64,000 nt of DNA from Symsagittifera roscoffensis (lineage: Eukaryota; Xenacoelomorpha; Acoela; Convolutidae), in assembly GCF_963678635.1 (NCBI RefSeq), contig NC_087068.1:34669436-34733435 (forward strand), read 5' to 3'. Under the pieces are notes generated by a model. It was given only the letters and a program-made list of their open reading frames with translations. It was not told where the DNA came from and searched no databases. The number at the start of each line of letters is the position of its first letter. Within the stretch, counting starts at the first letter, position 1. The position numbers and the translations under genes were made by a program. Shown piece by piece: positions 32,658-43,910 of this stretch.

Positions 32658-33490
32658 AAGACGATCCCTCTGATACCACGTGCCGCAGATGTAAATTAGA
32701 GCTTCGCGTTCACAAACTTTATAAAAGAACGACCGATTGAAAAGCATTTCTCTGATTGCTTTATTTTAGGTATGATAACTTCCTTTTCTTTCAAACTTGC
32801 TAATTTAAGTATCATTCCTCTAGAACGTACACAATGACTAATCGTTTCACATATGAAATCTTTGACTTTATTTTAAACCGTCTTAGCTTTAAAGGATGAA
32901 TTGTGCACGCAATAAGATCAAAAACGAGTTGTTGTTCAAAGGCTAGCGACCGAACTAAATTAGAATGGGCCCTTCCGTCATGCGATGGTCCGTGCAGAAG
33001 CTGGAGAAGGCCATACCAACGCTAATTGGATTTTTGAAATTACAAATTATTGAAGGAGAGAGATTTTGGGATTTACAAATTTTTATTGACAAAACGAGAG
33101 AATTAAATGAGGGTTAAATCAGAAATCAACAGATACAGGTACTATATTTATTATTAAAAGTTGCACCCCATTTAGTACAAGAGAAGTGTGATCGAAAGAA
33201 CTGGTTACAGGGTTTTTCGCAATACGTCCAAGTGCGAAGATTATGACAAAGCGATGGAAATCAACCTTACACAGTGGTTGGATAACCAATATGCGGAAAG
33301 AGCTACATTCGACCAGAATGGCCTGAAATGCATGGCAGAAACAAATTTTTGAGAAGATGGTTTTTTCGAAGGATTAACGATGTGAATCGTACAATTGAAC
33401 GGATTGGGAAGGGTCCATTTGGAGTGAGGAAACAATTTTTTTTATTTCGAAGTAGGCGTGCATGACACGTGCCATTTCAAATTTCGCGGA
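32658..33490. repeat. Internal 833-bp tandem duplication, first copy
   Basis: Begins at AAGACGAT and ends at TTTCGCGGA, and is immediately followed by its second copy. Confidence 0.8.
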
Positions 33491-34314
33491 AAGACGATAC
33501 CACGTGCCGCAGATGTAAATTAGAGCTTCGCGTTCACAAACTTTATAAAAGAACGACCGATTGAAAAGCATTTCTCTGATTGCTTTATTTTAGGTATGAT
33601 AACTTCCTTTTCTTTCAAACTTGCTAATTTAAGTATCATTCCTCTAGAACGTACACAATGACTAATCGTTTCACATATGAAATCTTTGACTTTATTTTAA
33701 ACCGTCTTAGCTTTAAAGGATGAATTGTGCACGCAATAAGATCAAAAACGAGTTGTTGTTCAAAGGCTAGCGACCGAACTAAATTAGAATGGGCCCTTCC
33801 GTCATGCGATGGTCCGTGCAGAAGCTGGAGAAGGCCATACCAACGCTAATTGGATTTTTGAAATTACAAATTATTGAAGGAGAGAGATTTTGGGATTTAC
33901 AAATTTTTATTGACAAAACGAGAGAATTAAATGAGGGTTAAATCAGAAATCAACAGATACAGGTACTATATTTATTATTAAAAGTTGCACCCCATTTAGT
34001 ACAAGAGAAGTGTGATCGAAAGAACTGGTTACAGGGTTTTTCGCAATACGTCCAAGTGCGAAGATTATGACAAAGCGATGGAAATCAACCTTACACAGTG
34101 GTTGGATAACCAATATGCGGAAAGAGCTACATTCGACCAGAATGGCCTGAAATGCATGGCAGAAACAAATTTTTGAGAAGATGGTTTTTTCGAAGGATTA
34201 ACGATGTGAATCGTACAATTGAACGGATTGGGAAGGGTCCATTTGGAGTGAGGAAACAATTTTTTTTATTTCGAAGTAGGCGTGCATGACACGTGCCATT
34301 TCAAATTTCGCGGA
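33491..34314. repeat. Internal tandem duplication, second copy (824 bp)
   Basis: Same sequence as 32,658-33,490 but lacking 9 bp (CCCTCTGAT) next to the junction, where GAT flanks the missing segment. It ends at CGCGGA, after which unit 2 resumes as in unit 1 (TACTGAAAAGAGGG). Confidence 0.8.
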
Positions 34315-35219
34315 TACTGAAAAGAGGGAAAATTACAACAACGGCTTCCTTAGTCAAAATAAAATCAGCAACGATTTTCGCTAGTCGGAATAAAAAGAAC
34401 AACGCCTTTCGCAATTTGAACATAATTTCGGAAGATAATTAATTGGATCGGAAAAAGCAAGCTTTCAAGAATTCAACATTCAGGAATTCAGGAACTGAAT
34501 TCAGGCATTCAGGAACTCAACATTCGAATTCAAGCCAGCTTGATTAACACTTTCCTATCTGTATAACTTGCTTTCGATGTGACGGTAGCTTACATTACGA
34601 ACTTTTAAAGAACCGAGTGATCCAGGTTATCGAAAGATTTTTCTTAGATCAAGAAAAAGTTTTGAAAATGGCACACTTTTTCAAGAAGTCTTACTCTTTC
34701 GTGTACTTCACTTATTGCATGAATTGGGCTATATTTTCCCCAAAACTCGAAATGGTTGACGTAAATCAGCAAACTCGAGTTGAGAAAACTATTACTTTGA
34801 TGTGAATGCACTGTTCACATATCTTACTCCATGCTATTAAAAGAGCAATGGATCTATAGTTACTTACGTCCAATTTGGGCCTTTCGCTAGAATGGTAGAA
34901 TAACCGCTTCTTTTAGCATTTCAGGAATTCACCACTTAAACGATTTATTATTCAAAACAGTCAGTACCTGTGCCACTGAATATGTACTTGCTTTGACAAC
35001 TATGTTGGTTATTTTATCGGTATCTGATAACTCCTTGTTTTCCAATTTTGATATATTTTTTTTCCCATTCCAATCATATCAACTTCTGATGGATTTTCAT
35101 ATGAAAACCACTTACGCTCGGTATTTTAGCAATTTTATCCCATATTGGCAAAAAATTCATTGAGCTCTGACGCCATCTTGTCCACGGAAGAAGTGGTTTC
35201 ATCATTAGTCTTTAGTATT

Positions 35220-36730
35220 GAGCAAATGCTCTGTTTTTTTCTTAATGATTACTTCTAGTTCAATTGCTAATTTGCACCTGAACATAAGTTAAGACTACTA
35301 TGGTAATAGTCACCTTGCTTACACTTACGGACATCTCTTTCAATTTTACTTGAAAACATTTTAAATTGATCTCTCGCTGCTTGTTTTTTTTTTGGTTTCG
35401 CGACCATATTTGATGAGTTCGACTTTTTTGAACATGTTTTTTTTGACATAAATTGAAACGCAAGGAAATTTTGGCTTATTCATCATTTCGAATGTTAAGA
35501 GAATTACTTGATTTCACAGGTGGTGCCAATTTTTCAGAATTCTTGAGTAAAGTCATGAAATACTTTGAACGAATTTGATACAGATTTCAGTTAGATTTCA
35601 GCTGCTCTGTCAAAAGGATATTCAATTTTTTTCACTTTCTGTGTGGTTGATTCAACAAGGGATGTATCAAGAAAATTAAAACGTGATACTTTCATGCTTA
35701 TTTCTGCTTCCGAAAATATGAGCAAAATTGAATGTGTATCTGAGCATGTTTGATAAGTGTTTAGCGAGGTGTATACTCTATTCCCGTTTTCAACAAGTTT
35801 CAACTATAACTAAGAAATTTCTCTGTGAGATTGTTTCTCGGCATATCAATGTTGAAAACGCCGCACACTTTCACAAGGTATGATTTTGCGGTTAGATTAT
35901 TCAATTCTCTTTCCCGATTCCCTAGGATGGTACTAGTCACCTTACAAATACGGACATCGACATCTATTTCAAATTTACTTGAAATCATTTAAAAACGATC
36001 TCTCGCTGCTTGGTTATTTTGGTTTTGCGACCATATTTGATGAGCTCGACTTTTTTTGAACAAAGGATTTTTGACATAATTGAAACCCAAGGACATTTTG
36101 GCTTTATTATCATTTTGACTGTTAAGAGAGTTACTTGGTTTCACAGGTGGTGCAAATTTTTCAGAATTCTTGAGTAAAATCATGAAATACTTTGAACGAA
36201 TTTGATACAGGTTTCAATTGGAACTCAGGTTCTCTGTCAAAAGGAGATTCAATTTTTCAATCTCTGTGTGGTTGATTCAACAAGGGATTATTCCAGAAAA
36301 GTAAAACGTGATTATTTCATGCTTCTTTCCACTGCCGAATATGAGCAAAATTGAATGAGTATGTGAGCATGTTTGATAAGTGTTAACCGAGGTGTTTATT
36401 ACATTCCCACTTCAAGTAAAAAAAATGTGATCGAGCAAGGTTTCACTTTGAGTACCAAATCTAATAAGTTCTCTAATAAGCTGATCGAAACCACAAGTTT
36501 CAACTATAACTAGAAATTTCGCTGTAAGATTGTTTCTCGGCACATGAATGTTGAAAACGCCGCACACTTTCACAGGATATGACTTTGCGGTTAGATTATT
36601 CAATTCTCTCTCCAGATTCTCTAGGAAAGAGAATTTTTTGCCAGTTTTACCGATCTTGGCGGACTTTACACCACGATAAGGAAAAGTTTGCTTCTTGATA
36701 TTCCCTAAGTTGTAACGATTGTACAGCAAA
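35220..36730 (-). mobile_element. LINE-C-family relic with its own internal tandem duplication
   Basis: The minus strand encodes FLENLERELNNLTAKSYPVK, GFDQLIRELIRFGTQSETLL and DHIFFT near 36,412-36,729, the same endonuclease segment as LINE-C at 17.4 kb. It also encodes the KQAARDQFKMFSSK segment near 35,350. The block around GACCATATTTGATGAG occurs at 35,402 and again about 627 bp further on, showing an internal duplication of roughly 630-660 bp. All frames are broken. Confidence 0.65.
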
Positions 36731-37164
36731 AATCGTTACCGAACAATTCCTGAGATTTCGCAGGGCTATTGGTAAGGTCTGCTACCCTTCTTCGTGATTA
36801 CAGGAAGACAGCTCTTCGATCGGATTCGAGAATTCGGAAGTGTCTAGTTAAAAGACTCAATACTGAATTTTAACAAATTTTAGCTTCCCGGAATGCCTTG
36901 AACTGAATTTAAATTCATTTTTCAATATAAGAAGCTGGGAGTAGAGGAAAAGGTTCGATCCATCTCCAATTGATCTGTTGATTTTTATCTTCTGAACAAA
37001 AACAATAAAAATATGATAATTAAGTAATAGTCCTGTTTTTAGGAGTGACCGCGTGGTCTGGGGATACTGAGACCTAGCCATGAGCACCTTATTTTTGCAT
37101 ATAACAAATTAATTTGCGCGGTTTGGCCGATAGCCTTAATTGGTAATGATTTTGTCGACCCGAA
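36731..37164. other. Non-coding spacer
   Basis: No gene. A short inverted repeat, GAGACCTAGCCATG near 37,069 and CATGGCTAGGTCTC near 37,375, links this spacer to the neighbouring diverged LTR-like copy. Confidence 0.35.
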
Positions 37165-38130
37165 TGTAACAGTCGTCCTCTTATGTCACATATGAGGTTA
37201 AGAAAAATAGGCCCTCAAACTATTGGCTCAAGGGTCAGGGACACTATCTCCTGTGCTTTTGTACCTCTTTTGTCGGGGCCAATTGTTTGCTTAAGACATG
37301 GACTACAAAATTGTGTTACAGCTTAAAGGCCACAAATAAAATACCCCTCCTCCACTCTAGAAATTAGAGCGTCCCCATGGCTAGGTCTCTAATTATCTAA
37401 AACACGCGAACCCCGTTAGAAACAGGGTTCGAAATTCAAGTATACCAATAATTTTCATATGACAGTGGACCTATGATCTATTTCAGATGGATCAACTGAA
37501 AACCCGCCTTGTCTCAAGATCATCGTGTAAAATACACCCAAAAAATAAATTCAATACTCACATATTGACATGACTCTAGACAATAAAATGACTCTGGAGG
37601 TTTTAAGTAAATTGTTTTGACTCCAGTACTTTTATTGTTTGGGTCATTGGGCAGCTTCACTCGTCTACCTGACAAATCAAGGTTCTCTTTTGTCCAGCGA
37701 TGACACTCTGGTATGAATTCGTGATGTTTTCTTTCGGAAACAAGACAGCTCTACTCCAATTGACGATTTAAGCAAAACTGCTAGAAGCAATTTCACTCGT
37801 GCACAATTTTTTTTATCAACTTTGCCGCAATTCTAATTCGAGTCTTCTGATAATCTTGATTCTTATTTCAGTTGCCGCAATAAACTTGAGCATAACATGG
37901 TCAATTCGAAAACGGGTTTCCCCCAAAATCAAGGTCAAATTTCCGAATATCACCGACTGACACGTACTCCCGGACTCAAGATCGATGTCCTTATCGTGCG
38001 TCGTCGTCATGTGAGTGAGCCTCCAGAATGTTGAGTGCGTCTCAAGATACAGTGCCAGTGGTCATTTTTAGAAGTTTGCTGCAGACTCAACCTTATCTAC
38101 ATCCCCAAAACCCATACATCCTGTAAAAAA
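37165..38130 (-). repeat. Diverged minus-strand copy of the long LTR-like repeat R
   Basis: The reverse complement matches 49,930-50,930 at low stringency: ATGTAGATAAGGTTGAGTCT, CTGCAGCAAACTTCT, AGTCGGTGAT, ATCCATCTGAAAT, GCCTTTAAGCTGTAACA, and TCATATGTGAC. Homology stops near 37,165. The divergence makes it an old, separate copy. Confidence 0.6.
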
Positions 38131-38132
38131 AC

Positions 38133-38206
38133 TGTCCTCCCAGGACTCGAACCCTCGACTCTAGGGTACAAGCCATCAGCTTTACCTCTAAGCCAAGTGG
38201 GAAAAC
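38133..38206 (-). repeat. tRNA-like element (SINE head or tRNA pseudogene)
   Basis: The minus strand reads GTTTTCCCACTTGGCTTAGA, then GGTAAAGCTGATGG, and GAGGGTTCGAGTCCTGGG. The A box (TTGGCTTAGAGG) and B box (GGTTCGAGTCC) are very good, and the ends (GTTTTCC and GGAGGAC) can pair as an acceptor stem with G:U pairs. The anticodon stem fails to pair, so a pseudogene or SINE head is more likely than a working tRNA. Confidence 0.6.
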
Positions 38207-38453
38207 TAATAAAGCAACTTCATTTTTTTGAAAAATTGTGTAAAAATTGTTCGCGGGGGGAAAAAGTCTAGTCCCCGATTAAAAGACACTTGCTCTCGCA
38301 AGTGTAAGAAGAGTTCTATGATTGGCTTTAAAACCATCCGATTAGCTAAGAATCAATTACAATACATCGTATGGAACAAAAACATACATCAAGTTCTTCC
38401 TCCTGCTTCAAATTCGCTTATTTTAGACACCTGAAAAAATAACTTAGGTTAAT

Positions 38454-38543
38454 TCTACCATCGACACTAGGTGAAAAAATTCTTACATAAAACACTTTGG
38501 AACCCCCGTTTTCAATAACACCATGGGACGTCGGACAAAAAAC
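38454..38543 (+). repeat. Direct repeat flanking 38.5-39.6 kb, left copy
   Basis: Shares CTACCATCGACAC, AGGTG, CCGTTTTCAATAA and ACCATGGGACGTCGGACAAA with 39,608-39,686 in the same order and orientation. The two copies bracket about 1.07 kb and may be the ends of an unrecognised element or two copies of a small repeat. Confidence 0.55.
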
Positions 38544-39279
38544 GCGCATTCGAAAGATACATAAAATTAGCTCGAATAAACTGTAATATCATTGGTATGC
38601 GAGATGGTGACATATTAATTGACAAGAGCTACAAATGGGTATTTGCAAATGAGAAATTACTTGACGCCGATATTATCGGAGATGCGAACTTTTTATGGTC
38701 ATGTGGATTACTCTGAAGAGATGCCAGGACCAGAGAGAGATTGCAGATATTAGAAAAAAATCCACACTGAAGACTCCAGCAAGTTGTCTACGGATCTTGA
38801 GCGTCCCAAAAACAAAATGATATTTCCAGATGCCACAAACTGCTTGCGAAGATTATTCCAATCTGCTTTGAAACTGAACGTCAAATAAAAGAAAAACTAG
38901 TGGGAAAGAATTCAGAAGAGTGATTGTGTAAATACTGAATTTTGGCATTCAACTTATTTAGTGAAAATATTGTCCTGCAAAAGCTGCTTGATAATGATAT
39001 TGACACAGAGGAAAAGTTGCACTTCACATACACAAGCAAAATATGACCGTTAACACTACTGGGGAAAATTGAATGAGTAAAACTTTGAGTCTACAGAAAT
39101 ACTTAAGTGACGCACGCCAATTATGAGTGTACATAATTGCTAAATGACGCAAGCCATTTATGACGCATTAGCAGTACCAGTCAATTCGAAAAAAAAATAA
39201 ACTTACCAATTAACATGCCTCAATTTATAGAGCGGACGCATTTTAACTAATATACCAAAAAGTTTATTAAAAATATCCG

Positions 39280-39352
39280 AACCTGCCCAGATTCAAACCC
39301 TCTTAATTTGTTGCTGGTCTCCTTCACTGCCTCTACGCTAGATCCATGATAC
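39280..39352 (-). repeat. tRNA-like SINE head
   Basis: The minus strand shows TAGCGTAGAGGCAG (A box) and GGGTTTGAATCTGGGC (B box) at tRNA spacing. The stems are poor. Confidence 0.45.
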
Positions 39353-39607
39353 CTTGAAGCTAAAGTGTTATTTGTAATATAAAAGTCTGTGTTAATATCC
39401 TTAGCATTGGCTGTACTTAAAAGCTGCTTATTGATCAAAATGAACACTTTCAAAATGAACACATTTTGTCGCAACAATATTTGCGACTTAGGTTGGAAAA
39501 ACAGAGTTCATACTATCACACAAACTTGCTTGTAAAATCAGTGGCGTGATTAAAGTAAAGTTCGTTGTATGTTGATTTAATTTTAGCTGAAGTAATCACT
39601 TAGCTGA

Positions 39608-39686
39608 AATCTACCATCGACACCAGGTGGATAAATTCTAATATAAAGCCCGTTTTCAATAAAACCATGGGACGTCGGACAAACTA
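39608..39686 (+). repeat. Direct repeat flanking 38.5-39.6 kb, right copy
   Basis: Matches 38,454-38,543. It is immediately followed by the start of a dispersed repeat A copy. Confidence 0.55.
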
Positions 39687-40140
39687 AACATAGCCAACTG
39701 ACAGTTGCAAAAGAACAATGAACGCAAGGAAAAGAGTACGGAATTTCGAAGAAGAAAATAGATGGCCTTAAAGCTCTATGAACTTCTAGAACAATCTATG
39801 ATGGACACTTCTATGTTAAAGTTAACCCAATTTGAAAAAACTAGGTCAATATGTAAAACTTTTATTTCGCCGGGAAATCTGATAATTAATTTCCATTTTC
39901 GAAATTAGAAGTCAATCACATTTTTGTGACCTTTACAATTTTGCTGTTCAATAGTTGAGTTTGCCTTCCTTTTAACAATAGAAATTCAATGAACTTTTAA
40001 AAAAATTACAAGTCAAACCGCGAAAAACCAAAAATTGAGCATGAACAAATTTTAAGAACTTTTCCTAAAAAAAAAACAAAACAAAAATTAGCAAGACATA
40101 TAAAAGAGTAATCACCATGTGCGTTACTCTTAAAAACACT
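39687..40140 (+). repeat. Dispersed repeat family 'A', copy 5
   Basis: A complete-looking copy: AACATAGCCAACTGACAGTT at the start, 'TTCGCCGGGAAATCTGATAA' and 'CCATTTTCGAAATTAGAAGT' in the middle, and 'AGCAAGACATATAAAAGAGT' at the end. It gives the best estimate of family length, about 450 bp. Confidence 0.6.
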
Positions 40141-40338
40141 CATTCACAAGTTGGCCTCGAAATCAGTGCAATATCTATATATTTGAGACACCTAAAAATT
40201 AAGTCTCATCAGAAAAGACAAACTTTCTTCACACTCTTCGCCGAAACTAGACACCGTTTTTCTTGATACTGGAAAACCCGTTTAATTTTTTTGTTTTGAC
40301 GAGAGGTAAGTAAGACACGACCTGGGCAGATAATTTTA

Positions 40339-40453
40339 CTAACTTGGATTATCGTTTGCATGATCTTTATCGTCATCATCTCCAGCCTTTTCTGCTTCAC
40401 TCGATGAGGTTATCTGCTTATCTTTCTCAGTGCCATGTCCATTACATGATCTG
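40339..40453 (-). other. Possible acidic exon (weak)
   Basis: A minus-strand open frame encodes SCNGHGTEKDKQITSSSEAE and then an acidic AGDDDDKDHANDN run, bounded by an AACAG acceptor-like end and a TTAGTAAAA donor-like end. It lies upstream of ARB2A on the same strand and could be an early exon of it or of another gene. However, the acceptor-like end coincides with the edge of a dispersed repeat, so this is a weak call. Confidence 0.2.
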
Positions 40454-41200
40454 TTATACCAGCACTGGTGTACGCAGGAGCTTCTGGAACTCCACCTCGT
40501 ACTTGAATTTGCAAGGCCAACTTTCTGCGGGGACCAATTTTTCATGAATTTCGTAAAAAACACTACCCGAAGAGCCATTTTGCATTAAGTGCATACAGAA
40601 CATAAGACAATCCCTCTGATACCACGTGCCGCAGATGTAAATTAGAGCTTCGCGTTCACAAACTTAATAAAAGAACGACCGATTGAAAAGCATTTCTCCC
40701 ATTGCTTTAATTTAGATATGATAACTCTTCCTTTTCTTTCAAACTTGCTAATTTAAGTATCATTCCTCTAGAACGTAAAAAACGACTAATCGTTGCACAA
40801 ATGAAATCTTTGACTTTATTTTAAACCGTCTTAGCTTAAAAGGATGAATTGGGCACGCAATAAGATCAAAAACGAGTTGTTGTTCAAAGGCTAGCGACCG
40901 AACTAAATTAGAATGGGCCCTTCCGTCATGCGATGGTCCGTGCAGAGGCTGGAGAAGGCCATACCAACGCTAATTGGATTTTTGAATTTACAAATTATCG
41001 AAGGAGAGAGAGATTTTGGGATTTACAAATTTTTATTGACAAAACGAGAGAATTAAATGTGGGTTGCATCAGAAATCAACAGATACAGGTACTATATTTA
41101 TTATTATAAGTTGCACCCCATTTAGTACAAGAGAAGTGTGATCGAAAGAACTGGTTACAGGGTTTTCCGCAGTACGTCCACGTTCGAAGATTATGATAAA
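40451..41200. repeat. Third locus of the ~750-bp repeat found in the segmental duplication
   Basis: Near-identical to 29,977-30,725, 32,507-33,255 and part of 33,491-34,080, from CAGCACTGG.GTACGCAGG to GTACGTCCA. It is free of LINE-B sequence, so this block is a repeat family of its own. No coding frame. Confidence 0.7.
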
Positions 41201-41288
41201 TCGTGACTCAAGAAATCGTGACACAAGGGCAACTGACAGAAAAGTAAGACCAACTTCGAATTGCGGAAAAACTTTAGTACCATTAGTG

Positions 41289-43335
41289 TGCCAGTCGGTC
41301 ATAATTGGAAGTTTGACTTTGAGAAAAACGTTGTCTTGATTTTGGGGTGGAATGCAATTTTTCAAAAATTCGAATTGAGCATGCTATGCTCAAGTTTCTC
41401 GCGAGAACTGAAAATATCAGAAAAACAAGATCAGAAGATTCCAACTACAATCGCGGGAAACTAGTCAAAAATAGCAGCGGGAAATTCGAGTGGACCAGAG
41501 TGAACCTTCGGTGGAAAGCTGGAAACCGGAGTCTCCCAATGGTCCAGACCCAAAATTTATTTCTTGAGCTAAAACTAATTCGTTACAAACTTCTCGAGTT
41601 AAACTTAATTACACGTCACTTCTAGAGTTGGTTTATAGTTTAGTTACTCGATTCCAGAGGTCCTGTCGTTATGTGAGTGCCAAATTTAATTTTCTTGAGT
41701 GTGTTTTGTATTGTTATGTTGAGTTAGGGAGAGATTTTGCATTGATCTATCTGAAATGGATCAAAGGTGCACTGTCTAAAAAAAAGTAACCATACGTAAG
41801 GTTCCGACCCTGTTTTTAACGGCGTTCGTGTTTTTTAGTATTTTGAGACTTAAGTATGGGATCGTTCTTACTTTCTAGAGTGGGAGGGGGGGGGGGGTAC
41901 TTTGGTTGTGGCCTTTAAGCTGTAACAAGGGTTTCAGTCTCATGTAGCAAGTGAACCGAATTGGCTCCAACCGCTTGAGGTAGAAAAACACAAGAGCCAA
42001 AGGCGTATTTTTCATTAACCTCATATGTGACTTAAGTAGGCGACTGTTTACATAGTGTTTTTATGGCGCACCTGGGTGTTTTACGACATCAAGTCAAGAC
42101 TACGGGATCAAACCCACTTGACACCGCTCTGGGCTACATGCCCATTCTAGAAGACCGATGGAGTGGTTCAACGGGATAGTATTCACCTTTTGGTTGTTTC
42201 GCGTTAGCTTTTTAAGAAAACTTGAAAAAATTACCCGGTGCGCTTTCCGAAACGAGGCCTAGCTAACCGAGTAAGGGTGTCAGTTAGAAAAAAAGGGTAA
42301 AAGAGAAAAAACGAAATGAAAAACAAAAAAGAGAGACAGAACAAAACAAAAAACCAAAAAAAAGATTAGAAATACAAACGAAAAAAAAACATAAAATATT
42401 AAAAGGACAGTGACTTTGACTTCCAGATTAGGTGGATCAAACCTTTAAAATGATTAAAAGAGTATACCAAAACTGTTTTCCAATAAAAACCGATCGTCTC
42501 GGTCAAATCAGCAACTTTTACAGGTGCCCAAGTGTAAGGTTTTCAGAGAGCTTTTGATATCAGCGGACCACTGGGAGACTTGGCTGGAAGATTTGCCCCG
42601 CGAATTGGGAAACTTGACCACTGGGAGACTTAACTGGAACAGGTGACCAGCCAGCAGTGTGATCAAAGCAGTACAGAGCCAACGGAGGAAGATTTACAGA
42701 AATTCTGTTTGATCAAACGGGTATTGTTAAACTCCATTTTACATTTTAGGAAATAAGTGTAAAATTGAATAAATGAAAACCCACCGTTTTGAGGAAACGT
42801 TTTTACTTGAGCAGAGCTTGGAAACAGGTTCTACGGTTTCCTCTCGAGAGGTTTAGCACCCATCGCACTTAGGTAAATTTTCGGCTTAAGTGGGGGGCTA
42901 GATAGGGGGAGGTTAGAAAAGGCTGGTTAAGATAGAGATTGGAGGTTGAAAATTGAAAAAGGGGGGACACATTATAGTCTTTATACAATCGATATCGTCG
43001 ATTTAGTTACATTCGTAGACCCAGAGTCTGAAACAATCCATCTTTAGACTCAGACCAAGAGGTGCAACGCGAGGATATCCAAATTTAAGATCGAATTAAG
43101 GTAAGTAACAAGTCGTATATCGACTTGCGTCGGATTAATAATGGGAAAGTAATTTCAGGGTGGTTAGCAGGTAAAGTTTTGATTAACAAGATTAGGTTTT
43201 GGGGATTTTTTTTTAACACTAGAGCTCTAGAGGTGGTAATGAGATAGTGGATTAGAAATTCCAATGCGCGACAGGGGAAATCATCAATCAGCAGAAGAAA
43301 CACTTGAGCTACCAGGTTGGAAGAAGTGCAAAGAG
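41289..43335 (+). repeat. Long LTR-like repeat R1 (left LTR of the Gypsy-like element)
   Basis: Homologous in direct orientation to 50,061-52,524 (R2) and 52,525-54,619 (R3). It lies directly left of the element leader, so it is best read as the 5' LTR. It has an AATAAA signal near 42,767 and two copies of GACCACTGGGAGACTT (about 42,568 and 42,617). Relative to R2 it lacks about 100 bp near 41,490 and about 280 bp after GGTAAGTA (near 43,110). A run of 14 G lies near 41,886. Exact LTR ends (TG...CA) and a primer-binding site could not be fixed. Confidence 0.6.
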
Positions 43336-43339
43336 TCTA

Positions 43340-43910
43340 GCCTACGGTCTTGGAATAGTGATCTTAGTGTCCCAACACTCAGTCTTGGGATAGTGATCTA
43401 AGTGTCCCAACACTAAGGAACAGGAGATCCGACTGTCCCAACACCGACGAACAAGACATCCAACTGTCCCAACACTTGAGCGAAGTCTCCTGGGAGGGTT
43501 CGGAAAAGTCCTGGGACAGTACGAAGTGGACCAACACTCGAGCGAAGTCTCCTAGGAGTTTTCAGAAAAAGTCGTTGGACAGCACGAAGTGTCCCAACAC
43601 TCGAGCGAAGTCTCCTAGGAGGGTTCAGAGAAATCCTGGGACAGTACGAAGTGTCCCAACACTTGAGCGAAGGGTCCTATGGGGGGTTCAGAAAAGTCCT
43701 GGCACAGTAACGAAGTGTCCCAACATTTGAGCGAAAGGTCCAAGGAGGGTTCAGATAAGTCATGGGACAGTAACGAAGTGTCCCAACAGTTGAGCGATGG
43801 GTCCTAAGAGGGTTCAAAAAAGTACCGGGAACAGTAACGTATCGTCCCAACACTTTAGCAAAGTGTCATAGGAGGGTTCAGAAAAGTCCTGGGAAAGTAT
43901 TAACGCATCC
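43340..43910 (+). repeat. Hairpin-bearing ~60-bp minisatellite in the Gypsy-like leader
   Basis: About seven units of roughly 62 bp, with core GTGTCCCAACACTTGAGCGA then GGTCC.AGGAGGGTTCAGAA and AAGTCCTGGGACAGTAACGA. Where units meet, GGGACA and TGTCCC form a short stem around a GTACGAAG-type loop (for example 43,638-43,643 with 43,652-43,657). The leftmost units are worn. The same array opens the second element copy at 63,246. The 84-codon frame across it is a by-product of the repeat. Confidence 0.8.

Larger units (their letters stand above)
32081..35439. repeat. Tandem segmental duplication, unit 2, enlarged by an internal duplication
   Basis: Repeats unit 1 from CGTGCGTCCC through GAACATGTTT, and then continues into LINE-C sequence that unit 1 lacks. 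It is longer than unit 1 because 32,658-33,490 is duplicated in tandem at 33,491-34,314. Divergence from unit 1 is low (scattered single-base changes), so the event is recent or an assembly effect. Confidence 0.8.
38207..39604. other. Non-coding, with one unrecognised short open frame
   Basis: An open plus-strand frame of about 55 codons (about 38,530-38,714, for example GMRDGDILIDKSYKWVFANE) has no recognised family and no good boundaries. A tRNA-like head is at 39,280-39,352. The rest shows nothing recognisable. Confidence 0.35.

Noticed and set aside
43476-43730. 84-codon open frame with repeated SPRS-type peptides
   Set aside because: It is the translation of the 62-bp minisatellite. The repeat length and the neighbouring worn units explain the open frame.
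43340-43910. Regular repeats that could suggest a CRISPR array
   Set aside because: Units are contiguous with no unique spacers, diverge gradually, recur in a second retroelement copy, and the DNA is eukaryotic.
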